Assembly: GCA_028023455.1 (NCBI GenBank)
Contig: JAQFVV010000031.1
Location: 4,815,763 to 4,879,762, forward strand
Origin: Epiperipatus broadwayi
Lineage: Eukaryota > Onychophora > Udeonychophora > Euonychophora > Peripatidae
Reading direction: 5' to 3'
Length of the DNA: 64,000 nucleotides
The notes beneath the pieces are model-generated. The model worked only from the letters and a program-made list of their open reading frames with translations, was not told where the DNA came from and searched no databases. A program made the translations under genes and the position numbers. This document shows positions 50,041 to 62,512 of the stretch, in pieces; position 1 is the first letter of the stretch; the number at the start of each line of letters is the position of its first letter.

Positions 50041-53000
50041 ACGAAATTATATTTACTAAATGAATAAGTTTTGGCTAAACGAATAAGTTTTGGCTAGGGG
50101 ATTGATGTTAATAGGCTTCCTCGTTGTAGCCAAATCTAACTAACAGATTTTCCCTTAATATTGGTTTTTGAAAGATAAAAATTTTCTTAAATATAAATTA
50201 ACGAAAGATGCATTTCTTCAGTATCAATTAAACATGCTTGGTATAGATTAAATAATTTCTCAAGTACAATGTATTGATTAATATATTTCATACGTATAAA
50301 TTTAATATAACAATCTCCTTCGTGCGACCGCGTTACAAGCCAATTACTCATTAAAAATCAATTCAAACAAATGAAAAGTTATTCTTTATTTTGTTAACTT
50401 TATAAAAACTTATTAAATTAATATAAAACGCATTTTGCAACCTCTCGATCGGTCATTTACATTGTATTTTAACAATAACTAAAACGATTGGGAGAGCTTA
50501 CAAATATCACATATATTAGTTTCAAATAACAACTTTATTCACACTAAGAAGATATATATGGATATCATTTAACCTCTTTTTATTATAGGTTACATGCTTA
50601 CAATGTACAGTGGCTCTACAATGAAAACAATAAATAAAAAAAACTAATGGTAAAAAATAAAAATAAATTACATAAATATAAGCTACTTAGGAATTATTTG
50701 GGTCAATTTGTTGACCACCAAATTCAGAGTTTTAACAATAAATAACAATTAAATGGAAAGGGCTGGATTATATTAATGTGACAACTTTTAGACTCTGCAT
50801 AGGAGTCATTATGTCCAGTTTTTTAATTTTGCCATGACAGTACTATAAGTACCTAAGTGTTTTGATCTTCAGATATATTATTGGATAATTTAAGCTAATT
50901 CTAACTTTAGTCTAACCAATAAGAATTTTATTCAAATGATCGCACATCCACGTTATGGATTGATTATACTATATTTAAATCTATATGGCATTTACACACT
51001 TGCAGATAAATTGCATGCCAATTACAACATTTTAAGGATGGATCGATGGATGTTTCACCATTCCCAGCTGACACTATTTCTGAAGCCTACTGGGGCGATG
51101 ATGATGGTACAGAACATTTATAAGCTTAATTGCCAGGGCGCCAAATTGCAACTCTAATAAAATATAAAGGTTAAATATCAATTCAATACTCTTAGTAATA
51201 ATATTTTATGAATGGGTTAATACATAATCGATTTAGAGAACACTGAGAACGCATTAAAATTGACAATATTAATATCTTTAAGAAATTCAGGTTATTCTCA
51301 GCGCATTCCCCATTCACTATGATTAAAGCTACAATTAAATTTTATTCTAATTACAAAGTTCTATATTCATCTCCACCTTCCTGATCCACCCCTCCATCAA
51401 CTTCACATCCATACGTCTATTACACTATTATTTATTTTATCATTAAATTTTACATTTTTGCTAGCTCCTTTCTCTCATTATAATCTCTTCTCAGGGTTTT
51501 TTCGAATAATTAGGTGTGGAAATCGAATAAGCTGCGATAGATTATTGGTGATAAACACTCCTCTTATGATCGCCTCCAAGGTGATCTCGGTTGTCTTTAA
51601 TGCAGTTTAATATTTATTTACATTAAAGCTCGAATATTTTAAGCTTATTAAAATCTTTTAGTAATACATTATAAACCTATTCACTATTATAACAAAATTA
51701 TAAAGAAGTGCGTATAGAGAGGGTTTGAATACAACGGATGAAGAAAGGATTTTATGCCCACCCTCTGCACTCGCTATTACTCAATACTATCTCTATTCAT
51801 GGTTTATACTTCAATAATATTAAATTATATGGTAATTTTAAGTGTCTGAAATCAACCATTTAACCAATTTTACCGGATATTATTTACGTCAATGATAATT
51901 CAAATATTAATAATAATAGATTGATGTATGATTGGATTGGAAATATCTAGATAATAATAACCCACAAAAACATGGAGACACAAGCAAATTTTATTTAAAA
52001 CAAATAACAAATTTTATTTAACAAACTACAATTCAATACAAAAACATATATATTATATTTACGCTTTCATTTTATCTTAAATCTAGTGAATACCAATTTC
52101 TGTTGGGTTCAATGCTTTCTCTTTTATTACTGATATATTTTAGAAAATACATAATCGATTTCTCCCCTAATTAAATTTAATAATTTTAGTTAACAAATCT
52201 AAAGTTGATATTCTCTCGCAAATTTCTTGATCTTATCCTATCATCCTGATTAAATATTCTTTTGCCCTAATCTTTACAACAGAGATATCTTAATAATAGT
52301 GAGACTAAGTCATTGCAAATAAATTGGCATTAAGATCAAACATCATCACAGTGCACACACTCTATGTTCATGTTCTTATAACATAATAATATTTTAACAA
52401 TATTACCTTTCCAGTGAAGTTCTCAGCTGGCCACGTAAATATTTATTAACTAAATTTATATATGCATTGCTTACGCTTAGGCCTAAACATTTGTAAGTTT
52501 TATTTAACCCTTAATTTCCCATTTATCAACTTTATTATTTTTGGCTCGAATGATAAATTAAATCTACAAAACAATATTCAAATACACCAATCGCACATAC
52601 CTTATCCGCATTCATTCTGACATTAAATTGAGTTTGCGACCTGATATCCGATACTTATAATAATGCTCATCATGGTTATTTCTCATACACACGCAAGGAA
52701 TATCAAATATTAATATGAGGCAGGCAGTGACCCGAATAAAAGAAAACCTTTTCACTAAGGTTGAGATATGCTAGGATTTTTATCGCTAGTCATACAAAAA
52801 CATAGGTATACCAATCACCTCTGGCCATCAAAATAAGAAACCTTCTTACAGTGTAGAGAATACTCAAGTAGGATAACTCTTCCACTCGGTTCAAATACTT
52901 TATGAATATAGCATAAATCTTAGTGAGTTAGACTTCACTGGCTTTGTGGAGATCTTTGTCAAACCACACACATACAGGTCGAAACATCAAATTATACAAG

Positions 53001-54655
53001 TAAAACTTTCATCTCTTTAATATTCTTGTGACTAATGCACTGGAATATGAGCCCATAAATTTTCCAAGCATAAATCAGCTTGTTTCTGGCTTTAAATCTA
53101 TGATAACAATAATAATAAACAATAAGAAATGCGCATAAAATTTTCAAAACTATTTCCATGCACTTTTATAAAAAAGAAATGATGATGATGCAACTCAATA
53201 GACAAGCAATTCATTTATAAGTCTAAGCATTTGACAATAACTTCTGATGCTAATAATAATAATATCTCTAAGTGTTGTTTTTTTTTGTAAATTGTTTGTA
53301 AAGCATTTTAAATAAAGCATATCAGAACATGATATAAATTTCACCTACCCCCAAAATGACAATAATAGCAAAAGCATTTAAATAAACATATATAAAATCA
53401 TCTGAAATCAATCCCTACCCCCAAAATAATACAATGGTAATTATCACATGAATTAATTTTAAAATAGATGATATACATGATACACTACAAAGAAAGAAAT
53501 TCGTTTTTGTTTTTTTTTTTATATTAAAGGTCCTACACACATTTATATATATATATATTAAATGTCCTACACACATAAAGAGCAAATAATAAAAAAAAAT
53601 ATATTTATATAAGTCTTTTAGCAGGTGTCCTTCCAAGTTCCTGATTTCCACTTTCTTTTCTTTTTTCCATTCCTCCTTGACCATTTTATAAGAGGTAATA
53701 AGTCTTTGTAGTAAAAAGTTTTTTTGATAGAGTTTGGTTCCTTTGCCATCTTATATACAGTTTTTATTTTGTTGAACCGCATTCCTCATTTCCATCTCTA
53801 TGTAGATTACATTTAAACTTTTTAATTTTATGCAAGTTTCAGTTAAACAGCCTTCCTTTAACTTTTTCACAATATCAGTTTGTTTTTGATTGTCCTTTTC
53901 CAATTTTAAATTCATTTTATATTTTAAATTGACTTATATATACATCAAACCTCTGAGTTTTAAATTTTACTATTTGCATATATAAATGATATTAAACTCA
54001 AAGTTTAATTTCTATGGTTTAAATTTTTATTACCATCTGTTGATCCAGTGATGACCATTAGTTGACTTCTGGAGATTAAAGATGTGTGCAAATTTAAAAT
54101 TTATTCCCTACACATTGTCTTTTCTTAAGACAATATTTGATTTAGCCAAGTTATTCTGAAGAGACAAAAAGTAACAATAAAAACGATTTTAAATTTTATA
54201 ACACAGTTTTCTTTAAGTCAATGCAAGAAAACTGCCACAGATAAAAAAGTTTAAAAATAAAAGAGCCCCCTCCTTCTGTTAATACAGAGGTTTTTATAGA
54301 GAAAATCCATCTGCTCATTTTCTTTATAATTAATTGATTTGTTCCCTTTTCTCTATTAATTTTAACCTTTTTGCTCTTTCAGAAAAACAGGCCCAAATTC
54401 CAATCTGTATTTTAAATAGACACAATTAACTTCACAATTCAACAGTTATAATTGCCAATTAATTTTTGACATTTTACAAACTATCATGTTAATGGTCTAA
54501 ATTAATGGTCCACTTAAATTCCTTGGTGAAAATTGGCATCATTTAAATGCCTCTGATATATGACAAAGTAAGATAACACTTGAAACTTATACTAAAAGTA
54601 AATAACAGAACAGTAATCTTAATTTTTCCATTTAATAATGATACAAAATATATAT
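50041..54655. other. Intronic stretch, LTR-like in part, no gene recognised
   Basis: 50041-51160 and 51500-53000 have GC-richer islands with CpG sites similar in style to the LTRs of the window, but neither ends nor reading frames could be fixed. 53200-54650 is plain AT-rich DNA with a TA run near 53542-53560. Confidence 0.35.
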
Positions 54656-55318
54656 TGCAGCTGTTTCAAACCCAGACTTTGAATTAAATTTGGCTGCTAA
54701 TATTAAACTTATTAAAATGATTTAATTTCTTATTTAAAGATTGCTTTACAACATGACAAGGAATGATTATTCATTGTGAATTTTACAATTAAGATCCACA
54801 ATTAGATTATATACACACACATCACAGGTATATAATTTTTTTAATTAACCTTTAATACTTTAATTCTTAATTATAATCCTTAATTATTATAACCATATTA
54901 TTATTATTTTTCACTTACTTTCACAACTATTTATTTCTAACTTAGCATAAAATAATGTCCATTCATTTTCACTATCTAATGTAGTTTTCAATAGTCACAC
55001 ACCTCCTCCCTTTTCTCAGTTAACCTATCAACAAATGTATAAATTTTGCTTTTCTAATATGTTTTTAATATTAACTTGACCCATAAATAAAACTAAAATA
55101 ATCTTTTGGATAGAAACATTTTAATAATAAAATTTTTAGATTGCTTACTAAGTCAAACATACGCAATTCTTATAAATATGGGTTCGAACTTGGTCTGTGC
55201 CAAAATTTTTTCTTATTAAAGGAAAAAAAATACGTACATTATGAGGAAAATTTTTGTTGAACTCTATTTTGAATATTTAACTCCAAAACTGGAGTCTTGG
55301 ACAAATCCAAGGGCTACA
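54656..55318 (-). mobile_element. Weak candidate for a small TG...CA element
   Basis: Flanked by ATAT on both sides, starting TGCAGC and ending GCTACA on the plus strand (TGTAGC...GCTGCA on the minus). TA runs are common here, so the boundaries may be chance. Confidence 0.2.
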
Positions 55319-55573
55319 ATATATATATATATATAACCGTTAGAAACCAGTCAATACTTAGACAATCCCAATATAGATAACAATCAAGAATTTCAAAATT
55401 TTGTCAAGGCAACCTCATTTTAGCAATAGAGGCAGAATCCCTAATCAAAGTGGAATTCCACTTCTATTAATGTTCCCATATATATATATATGATTCTATA
55501 TATTGTGATTTCAATGGATGTGTTTATATTAAAAAAAATTTTTAAAAAATTTAGTTAAATAATAAATACTTAC

Positions 55574-55716
55574 AGTAACATTGGCACTAGTTCTGTTTAC
55601 ATTATCAATAACTGAAACAAGGAAAGCTGTCTTTTCAGGAGAATAAGTTCCCAAAAACACATAAATAAATCTTGGAGTAAAAACACCTCTATTATCTAAG
55701 CAAATTTTATAAGCCC
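55574..55716 (-). CDS. TMED/p24 family cargo receptor, internal exon (end of GOLD domain)
   Basis: The exon is 143 nt with an acceptor (TTTTTTATTTTAG) at 55717-55718 and a donor (GTAAGT) at 55568-55573, both read on the minus strand. After two bases completing a Gly codon it encodes 47 residues: AYKICLDNR, the conserved second-cysteine segment of the p24 GOLD domain, then a beta strand (FTPRFIYVFLGTY), then the start of the membrane-proximal helix. Two N-glycosylation sequons (NRT and NVT) stand near its end. It joins in phase with 7692-7964 to give a normal p24 order (GOLD, coiled coil, membrane helix, tail). The signal peptide and first GOLD half must lie upstream, to the right; no such exon was found up to 64000. 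Confidence 0.8.
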
Positions 55717-55718
55717 CT

Positions 55719-56479
55719 AAAATAAAAAAGTAACAGCTATCACTTAAACTAGTTAAAAATAAAACTTAAAGATATATAAATCTTAATAAAAATATTATTT
55801 AATATCAAAATAAAATAGATAAATATTACTTAATTCTTGAATAGAACTATACAAAAACACCAAATTTATGTATTATATTTAAAAACAGTAAACTCATAGG
55901 CTTAGTGAGTATATTTCATGACTGGCACATTAATACCCATCTAAGCAATAAAAGTAATTATGATTCTTTATTTTCTAATTTAAAAAAAACTAGACAATTT
56001 ACAGAATAGATGGTTTAACTGTACATTGATTATCTAAAAAAATTGTAGGATTGCTTAACAAGTTATATACTTTTTTTTTTTATAAATTCCATTAGATTCA
56101 AATCCCAGGCCATGAAAATATTAAGAATATATATTAATTAATGTATTAAGAAAATCTTACCTTTATGTTATTAAATATAACAAAAACCTTAAATAAGCTA
56201 TGACAAAGCAATGTTCTCTATGTCTAAAGAAATGCTTAAAAAATATCATTACTCATTGGGCTAGGCAAATTTCAATTAGTAATAACATTTACAGCTTTTA
56301 TAAAGTTAGATACACATTCACTGAACAATAATGGATAATTGTTTAAGAATAGCTACCTAAACAATCCTAAAAACACAGAAAATTTCAGCTACCTGAAAAA
56401 TATTCATTTTCATTTGAATTCCAAATTATGGTAAACAACATACTAACATTACAAATAAAATAGAAAACCATATAACATT
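55719..56479. other. TMED intronic AT-rich stretch
   Basis: Nothing recognised between the TMED exon and the palindromic PLE pair. Confidence 0.5.
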
Positions 56480-57075
56480 ACAATAGTAGTCAAAAAACAA
56501 AATTTTACCAAAATTCCTCTACAATCATGGTTTCATTTATCAACAAATAGACTTTTTCAAGTGAAATTCAACAAAAGATACAACATATATATACAAAACA
56601 AAATAGTTTTCTCACCATTCATTTCAAATATCAACTTTGTTTAACATCAAAGGATGTCTTCAAGAGTTGAGGCCCTCAGATTCAAAAAATTTTATCATCA
56701 AAGTTTCTTTTATTATTCAATTCACTTCTTTCATAAAAGTTAACCTCTGCATTGTCAAATATTTTATGACCTGTATTCAGTTTATGAATATACAAAGCTG
56801 AGTTATGATATCTATTTTTAATCTACTCTTATGAACTTTAACTCTTTCATTAAGACGTAACTTGCTTTGATTTATATATATTTTACAACAACTGCAAGAA
56901 ATTTTATAAACTACTCCAGCAATAGATTTGCTATCAACTGAATGTTTTGACCTATTTAATAATGAATATAAATTTAGGCCTTTCTTCCAAGCCACATCAA
57001 TACCACCCAATAAAAAAACTTATAAATCAATTTACAAATTAATGACTCATGCGGTAAAGAAATAAACTCTTTATT
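56480..57075 (-). pseudogene. Penelope-like element, left arm of palindrome (GIY-YIG end)
   Basis: A minus-strand frame (57010 down to 56777) encodes AWKKGLNLYSLLNR, then VVYKISCSCCKIYINQSKLR and NERVKVHKSRLK. That is the GIY-YIG nuclease of Penelope-like elements with the YIG Gly changed to Asn. Downstream on the minus strand come CTTGAAGACATCCTTTG (56647-56663) and the tail words TGAAACCATG and GGTAAAATTTTG. The RT is absent. It forms the left half of a large inverted duplication with 57090-57690. Confidence 0.75.
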
Positions 57076-57089
57076 CTCACTAACAATTA

Positions 57090-57484
57090 TAGTTTAATTC
57101 TTTACCATATAAGTCATCAATTTATAAATTAGTTTATAAGAATATTTTTTATTGGACAGTATAAAAATGGCCTGGAAGAAAGGTCTAAATTTAAATTCAT
57201 TATTAAATAGTTTAAAATAATCAATGTATAGCAAATTTATTCCTGGAGTAGTTTATAAGATTCCTTGCAGTTCCCATAAAATGTATATAGGTCAAAGTAA
57301 ACTCAACTTTGTACATTCATGAACTGCATATAGATCACAACATATTATTTGACAATACAGAGGTTATCTTTTATAAAAATGTGAATTGAAAAGTGAAACA
57401 AACTTTAATGATAAAATTTTTTGAACCTGAAGCTTCAATCTCATGAAGACATCCTTTGCTAATAAAGGAAGTTAGTGTTTGAAT

Positions 57485-57533
<49 letters not shown>

Positions 57534-57690
57534 ACATTTCATTGAATTTTATTTGAAAAAGTTTATTTAATAGATGAAACCATGGTTGTAGAATTTCAGT
57601 AAAATTTTGTTTTTTAGCTAGTATTGCAATGTTATATGAATTTCTATTTTATTTATAATTGCTAGTATAGTATTTGACAATATTTAATTT
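57090..57690 (+). pseudogene. Penelope-like element, right arm of palindrome (GIY-YIG end)
   Basis: Mirror copy of 56480-57075. A plus frame reads MAWKKGLNLNSLLN, a stop, then GVVYKIPCSSHKMYIGQSKL (57245-57304), where the YIG block is intact, followed by a frameshift. The 3' part has CATGAAGACATCCTTTG near 57441 and, after a (TA)n run at 57487-57530, the tail words GATGAAACCATGGTTGT and GTAAAATTTTGTTTTT, ending GCTAGTATAGTA. The microsatellite is unique to this arm. Confidence 0.75.
57487..57530. repeat. (TA)n microsatellite
   Basis: Uninterrupted TA dinucleotides, about 22 units, inside the right PLE arm. Confidence 0.95.
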
Positions 57691-58782
57691 TTATCAACAT
57701 TACTGTAATTATATGAATTTATATTAATTTATTTATATGAATAAGTTTGTTCTTTTATAAATTCTATTAATAATAAAACCAAATAATTCCCAACTTTTGA
57801 TAAATAAATCAACAGTTGTAAAATCTTGAATGCCAAAGAATTTCTTTATTTTTGCTTGATAAAAATAATTTTATAAATCGCTTAACTATATCATGTGATG
57901 TTGAAGAAGTCTAATGATTGATAAAGTGCAATATAATTGATTGAATTTTTATTTATTTATTAAAAATCAATGATTGAAGCTTTGACTTTAAGTCCATTAA
58001 ACATTTGATATATCATTTTTACCCAGAATTTTTTACTGTTTCATTTAATTCACAGCATTTAAAATTCTATACTTTGCTGGTAAATTTTCTAATAGTTATA
58101 TTATATTATCCTGCAATTAAAATAAATATCAAATATTGATAGATTCCATCTGAATTAGTCATAATAAACAGGCTAATCCTGATATAAAATTCAATGTTCT
58201 TAAACATGTCCATTCACAATATTTCTTCTAGGTCTTTTGAATATATCACATCAGATATTTCTAATTAAATGAATTCACATATTTTCTTACCCAATCATAT
58301 ATGATGAAGATTATCTACCACAAAATTCAAAAATATATTAATGTGTACATCTTATTTCATTCATAACCTTCAATGTATAAGGTAGTTGAGTGTCAAGTAG
58401 AAAATATAAAATCTGATTAAGATCAAATTTATAGAAATACTTCTCCCATTAAGAACTTCAGAATTCATTTCTTCAGCAATATATATCCAACTATGTGTCA
58501 ACTAAAACAATGATCCTTAGACTCAGTGCAACTATGGATTGTTTATTGTAAATATTCTATTCATATAATATATTTATTACCAGACTCAACACATCACCCC
58601 AAAAAATTTTAACATTCACAGATAAAAAATTATTCAATGTACTCCAATAAAAGACATAAACATATGCATATAATCATTGTGTAAAATATATAAATTGACA
58701 CAGTAAACCAAAAGAGAGTTATCTTCAGTAAAAAAGAGAAAGGTTTATTAATTAACCTGAACATATGGACCAGACAATACAT
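57691..58782. other. AT-rich stretch
   Basis: Nothing recognised; the last 40 bases may belong to the LINE. Confidence 0.5.
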
Positions 58783-59146
58783 AAAATGAGCACTTGAATA
58801 ACCACCATTCAAACACATCCCTCTTCAATCAGTTACAGGAGATAACATGTTTGAACTTCTAAGAAAATCTTTTAAGCAAAAATTATAAGAAAAAAAGTAT
58901 TCCTCAAAATGAGCACTTGAATAACCATTCAAACACATCCCTCTTCAATCAGTTACAGGAGATAACATGTTTGAACTTCTAAGAAAATCTTTTAAGCAAA
59001 AATTATAAGAAAAAAAGTATTCCTCAAAATGAGCACTTGAATAACCATTCAAACACATCCCTCTTCAATCAGTTACAGGAGATAACATGTTTGAACTTCT
59101 AAGAAAATCTTTTAAGCAAAAATTATAAGAAAAAAAGTATTCCTCA
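58783..59146 (+). repeat. Triplicated 120-bp block in the LINE linker
   Basis: Three copies start at 58783, 58906 and 59026; the first has three extra bases. Within the copies the sequence is essentially identical (GAGCACTTGAATAACC ... AAAAAAAGTATTCCTCA). In the frame that leads into the LINE ORF each copy reads NEHLNNHSNTSLFNQLQE ... ENLLSKNYKKKSIP, with the same TAA stop in all three. Confidence 0.95.
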
Positions 59147-61411
59147 TAACTTCTCAAGGGGATATATAAGGTGGGCTATGGGTTTTCAAAGTAAGTCTAA
59201 AATTCCATCAGCAATCACAGTGAATAATATAATTTTCTCGGGTAATGGCATGATTTTACAAATTTTAAATCATTATAAATGCAAGCTAGTAGATGTTTCA
59301 CAGAATTTGGTGCTTGATACATCTCTATATTCTTGTGAGACAATTCATGGTATATGTAATGATGATATTAGAGCTAAACTCTCATCCATGCCTGATAGAA
59401 TACACCCTGGAATCCATGGAATACCAAAATTCATATTCAAACATCTTGAAGCCTTCACAGTACCAATAGTGAGTAAAATGATTGATATACTTGCCTCAGG
59501 TCCCCTTACAATTGATCAACTCTATCCCATTGCGATGGTCCCATTTCTTAAGAGTGCTATTATCCCATCGCCTCTGGAGAACCTTAGACCAATCTCGATG
59601 ACTCCATTGATTATTAAACTGATTGAAGCAATTATCAAAGATAAAATTCAAAATCTCATTCTGCCTTTTATCTCTAGTTTTCAATTTGCAAAGAAAGGTA
59701 GTTCCACAGCTGAGGCACTCTGCCTATTCAGGTTAATTACGGATTATACAAGAAAAAATAAAAAGTCAAAGCCAATAGTTGTCCAACTTGATATTTCAGC
59801 TGCTTTTTACTCAGTCAGAATTCCTCAACTAATACATCTTCTAAGTGGTCTGAACATTCCCACAGGTATAATGAACATCATTACTAACCTTCTATTGAAC
59901 AGACATATTGCAATTTCATTAAATGGAAAAATTTCAAACTCATTCACACCTACCAAGTCGATTCCACAGGGTTCTCCTCTTAGTCCCTTACTCTTCATTC
60001 TATATATAAATTCATTCCTTAAATCTTTAGAGATGAATCTTCCTGGATTGTACATTCCTTGCATCAATAAATCCATTCAGCACATATCCTACATGGATGA
60101 TGTGGCAGTGTTCTTACCATCTAGAAAATTCATACCGAAACTAATTCAAATTATGGACAATTTCACCAAAGAGTCAGGTCTTGTGTTTAACCTTAGAAAA
60201 TCTGCTGTATGGAGACTTTCATCTGGAAAATCCATTCCATCCCTTTTCATAGCTATGCCACAAAAATTTTTGGGCTTATCAATGACTCTCTCATGCAGCA
60301 ATGAGGAAATTAATACAAGACACTATCATGAATTCTGCAAGAAAGATAATTGATTCACTTTCAAAAGTTTATACATCATTATTTGCAAAAGCAGCCCTAC
60401 TCAACATGTTACTGTTCTCCAGAATTGCTTACTACATGCTGTTCATTAAATTCTCATCAAAATTTATCCAGAATATAAACTCTCTTTGCTCTAGATTAAT
60501 GTGGAAGGGTAAAACTGTTGCTATTAGCTTAAGAAAAGTGCAGAGACTAACAAGACTTAATGGCTTGTCACTGCATTCACTTCATGTTCTTTGTCTACAG
60601 AAATCAAATAACCTCATTACAAGACTTAATGGGATTTTTCCTGATGACTCACCTTTTCTATCTATTCATCCTACAGATACTCCACCTCCAATTAATGATG
60701 GTTGGCTGACACAAGTCTTAATTGACATTGCAAAAATTCTCACACCTTTAACTCAAATAAAACCAACGAAACTTTGTTATTGGGATGCCTATCTTCTTTT
60801 TTTTTAACAATTATCCCAGATCATAACATTCTCACCTGTACAAACTTTGCCATTATAAAGAAATATAAAAGATGTAATCTAGAGCCAAATATTTGGACTT
60901 TCTTCTAAAGCTAAATCTCAATGCCCTTCCAACAAGCCACTTTCTTATGATGTATAGAGGTTTTTCATCTTTGGACCTGTTTGCTCACTCTGCCATAGGG
61001 AGGATGATACTATATTTCACATTTTCAACGATTGTTCCTCTCTTCAGGGCTGTAGAATATTGATTAATAAAATTTATACACCAAAACATCCAATTATCAA
61101 CACACTCATAGAAGGTTTTGCTTATGGGGATTTTGCAATTATAAGAAGTGCAACTTTCATCACTTTCTGTCTATGGTTTGTCAGATGCTTCCTAATCTTC
61201 AAGTCTGTTATACCTGATCCAACATTAATTTTTTTACAAAAAGTAAAAGATATCAAAAAAAGAGATTTGAAGTTAGCTCCTCACCTAATAGTAAATTCCA
61301 CATGGAATCTTATTAACATTGGATATTAAGTAATTTAATGGTTTATAAATATATTGCCAAATTTAATGTTATTTTATAATTTTTTCTTTATTGTAAACAT
61401 AGTTGAATAAA
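58783..61411 (+). pseudogene. LINE (non-LTR retrotransposon), 5'-truncated copy 1
   Basis: The largest frame (ATG at 59178 to 60353, 391 codons) starts in the endonuclease-RT linker and covers the RT. Visible are the finger block LENLRPISMTPL, motif A VQLDISAAFYSV (catalytic Asp 59790-59792), IPQGSPLSPLLF (motif B) and motif C YMDD (60090-60101), then QKFLGLSMTL. A +1 shift near 60320-60345 leads into the thumb and C-terminal frame (60301-60807) with RLMWKGKTVAISL. A further shift leads to a zinc-knuckle block VCSLCHREDDTIFHIFNDC (C-x2-C-x8-H-x4-C, from about 60979) and the frame to 61329. An AATAAA stands at 61406. No endonuclease is present. L1/Tx1-like affinity is a guess; no RNase H domain is seen. 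Confidence 0.85.
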
Positions 61412-61429
61412 CCTGTTTTTGATAATAAA

Positions 61430-62512
61430 AAAGTATTCCAATCTTTTATTCTTTTTCTGGAAGATCCAGATAAACAAGATCCATTTACCTCAAATGATAC
61501 TGTAAAAAAACTAGCTGCTATGCAAGATTCACATTATTTATCAATACTCAGCCTTCTAAAATTCATTTTTACACACCTGAGACAGTTCACATCACCTTTA
61601 TTAAAAGAAAGGCAATTTTTATCTTAAAAAAAAAAAAGAATCTAAAAAATCTAAACTTTATATCCAATATTAGTGATCCAATTTCTTAAAATTCAGATAA
61701 ACCCACCATTCTAACTATTTTAAACCAATGTCCATGGGCTCTCTAGAAATAAAAATACTAGAATCCACACTAAAAGAAAAAATAGTATTCTATTTTTATT
61801 GCCAATCTCATATATTCAATATACAAAAAGAGAAAGGACTATGAGGCAAGCCACACTTTAATTTTCAAGCTCAACACAGTATAAAATAATAAAAAAGTAA
61901 TACTATCATAATTCAATTAGATATTATGACAGAATTTGACTCTGTACTAATATATCTACTTTTACTAATATTAGCAGAGACAAAAACATCGAAATTCATC
62001 ATTTATTTACTTGTTACCTTCTAATAAATTGGAAAATGTACATTATTTTAAATAGAAAGATATTGACAAGCTTCAATCCATATCAACCAATATTAAAATG
62101 TTCACCACTAAGCTCACTACTATTTATAACATATGTAAATCATTTATTTTTGATTACGGAAAGTGAATTCAAAGGAATATTCATGCCAATCATATACACT
62201 AACATATCCAACATTGTCCATCCACATGGGCAAATCACAAAATTTTCACATAAAAAAAGCAAAAGAACAAAAAATGTTAAAAAAAGTTTATAGCTAAATA
62301 CTAACTCACATTTTATATAGAAATATCATTTGCTTGATCAGAAGAAACATGAAAACAGCAAACCCAAATATTTCAAGACAAACTCTCCACATTTTATTGG
62401 ATTTCTATTCAACCACAGGTATGAAAAGAAGCACTTTAAAAGCAAATTAACTCATTTATTTTCTAGAAAAAGCATATTTTTCAGTACATTCAAAGTCATT
62501 TCTATTCAATGA
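61430..62512 (+). pseudogene. LINE copy 2, RT fragment of the same family
   Basis: Directly downstream and in the same orientation is a second, more decayed RT. SNDTVKKLAAMQDS and LLKFIFTHLRQFTSPL align with CNDDIRAKLSSMPDR and IPKFIFKHLEAFTVPI of copy 1. QLDIMTEFDSV (catalytic Asp 61920-61922) is motif A, with the FD pair that copy 1 has lost. CSPLSSLLFITYVNHLF is motif B, and IVHPHG stands where the YMDD block is expected. It has many stops and frameshifts and ends in the thumb. It differs widely from copy 1, so the two are separate insertions or an old tandem, not a recent duplication. Confidence 0.7.

Larger units (their letters stand above)
7965..55573 (-). other. 47.6-kb intron of the TMED gene
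   Basis: The donor is at 55568-55573 on the plus strand (GTAAGT on the minus strand) and the acceptor at 7965-7966. Phases on the two sides agree (0/0), and the joined reading runs smoothly from the GOLD end into the coiled coil, with no room for a missing exon in a protein of this family. The intron contains nearly every mobile element of the window. The donor and acceptor are seen directly; that they are joined is inferred from family structure. Confidence 0.7.

Noticed and set aside
58783-59146. Tandem 120-bp units as LINE promoter monomers
   Set aside because: They translate in frame into the LINE linker and the element lacks its endonuclease, so they are duplicated coding sequence.
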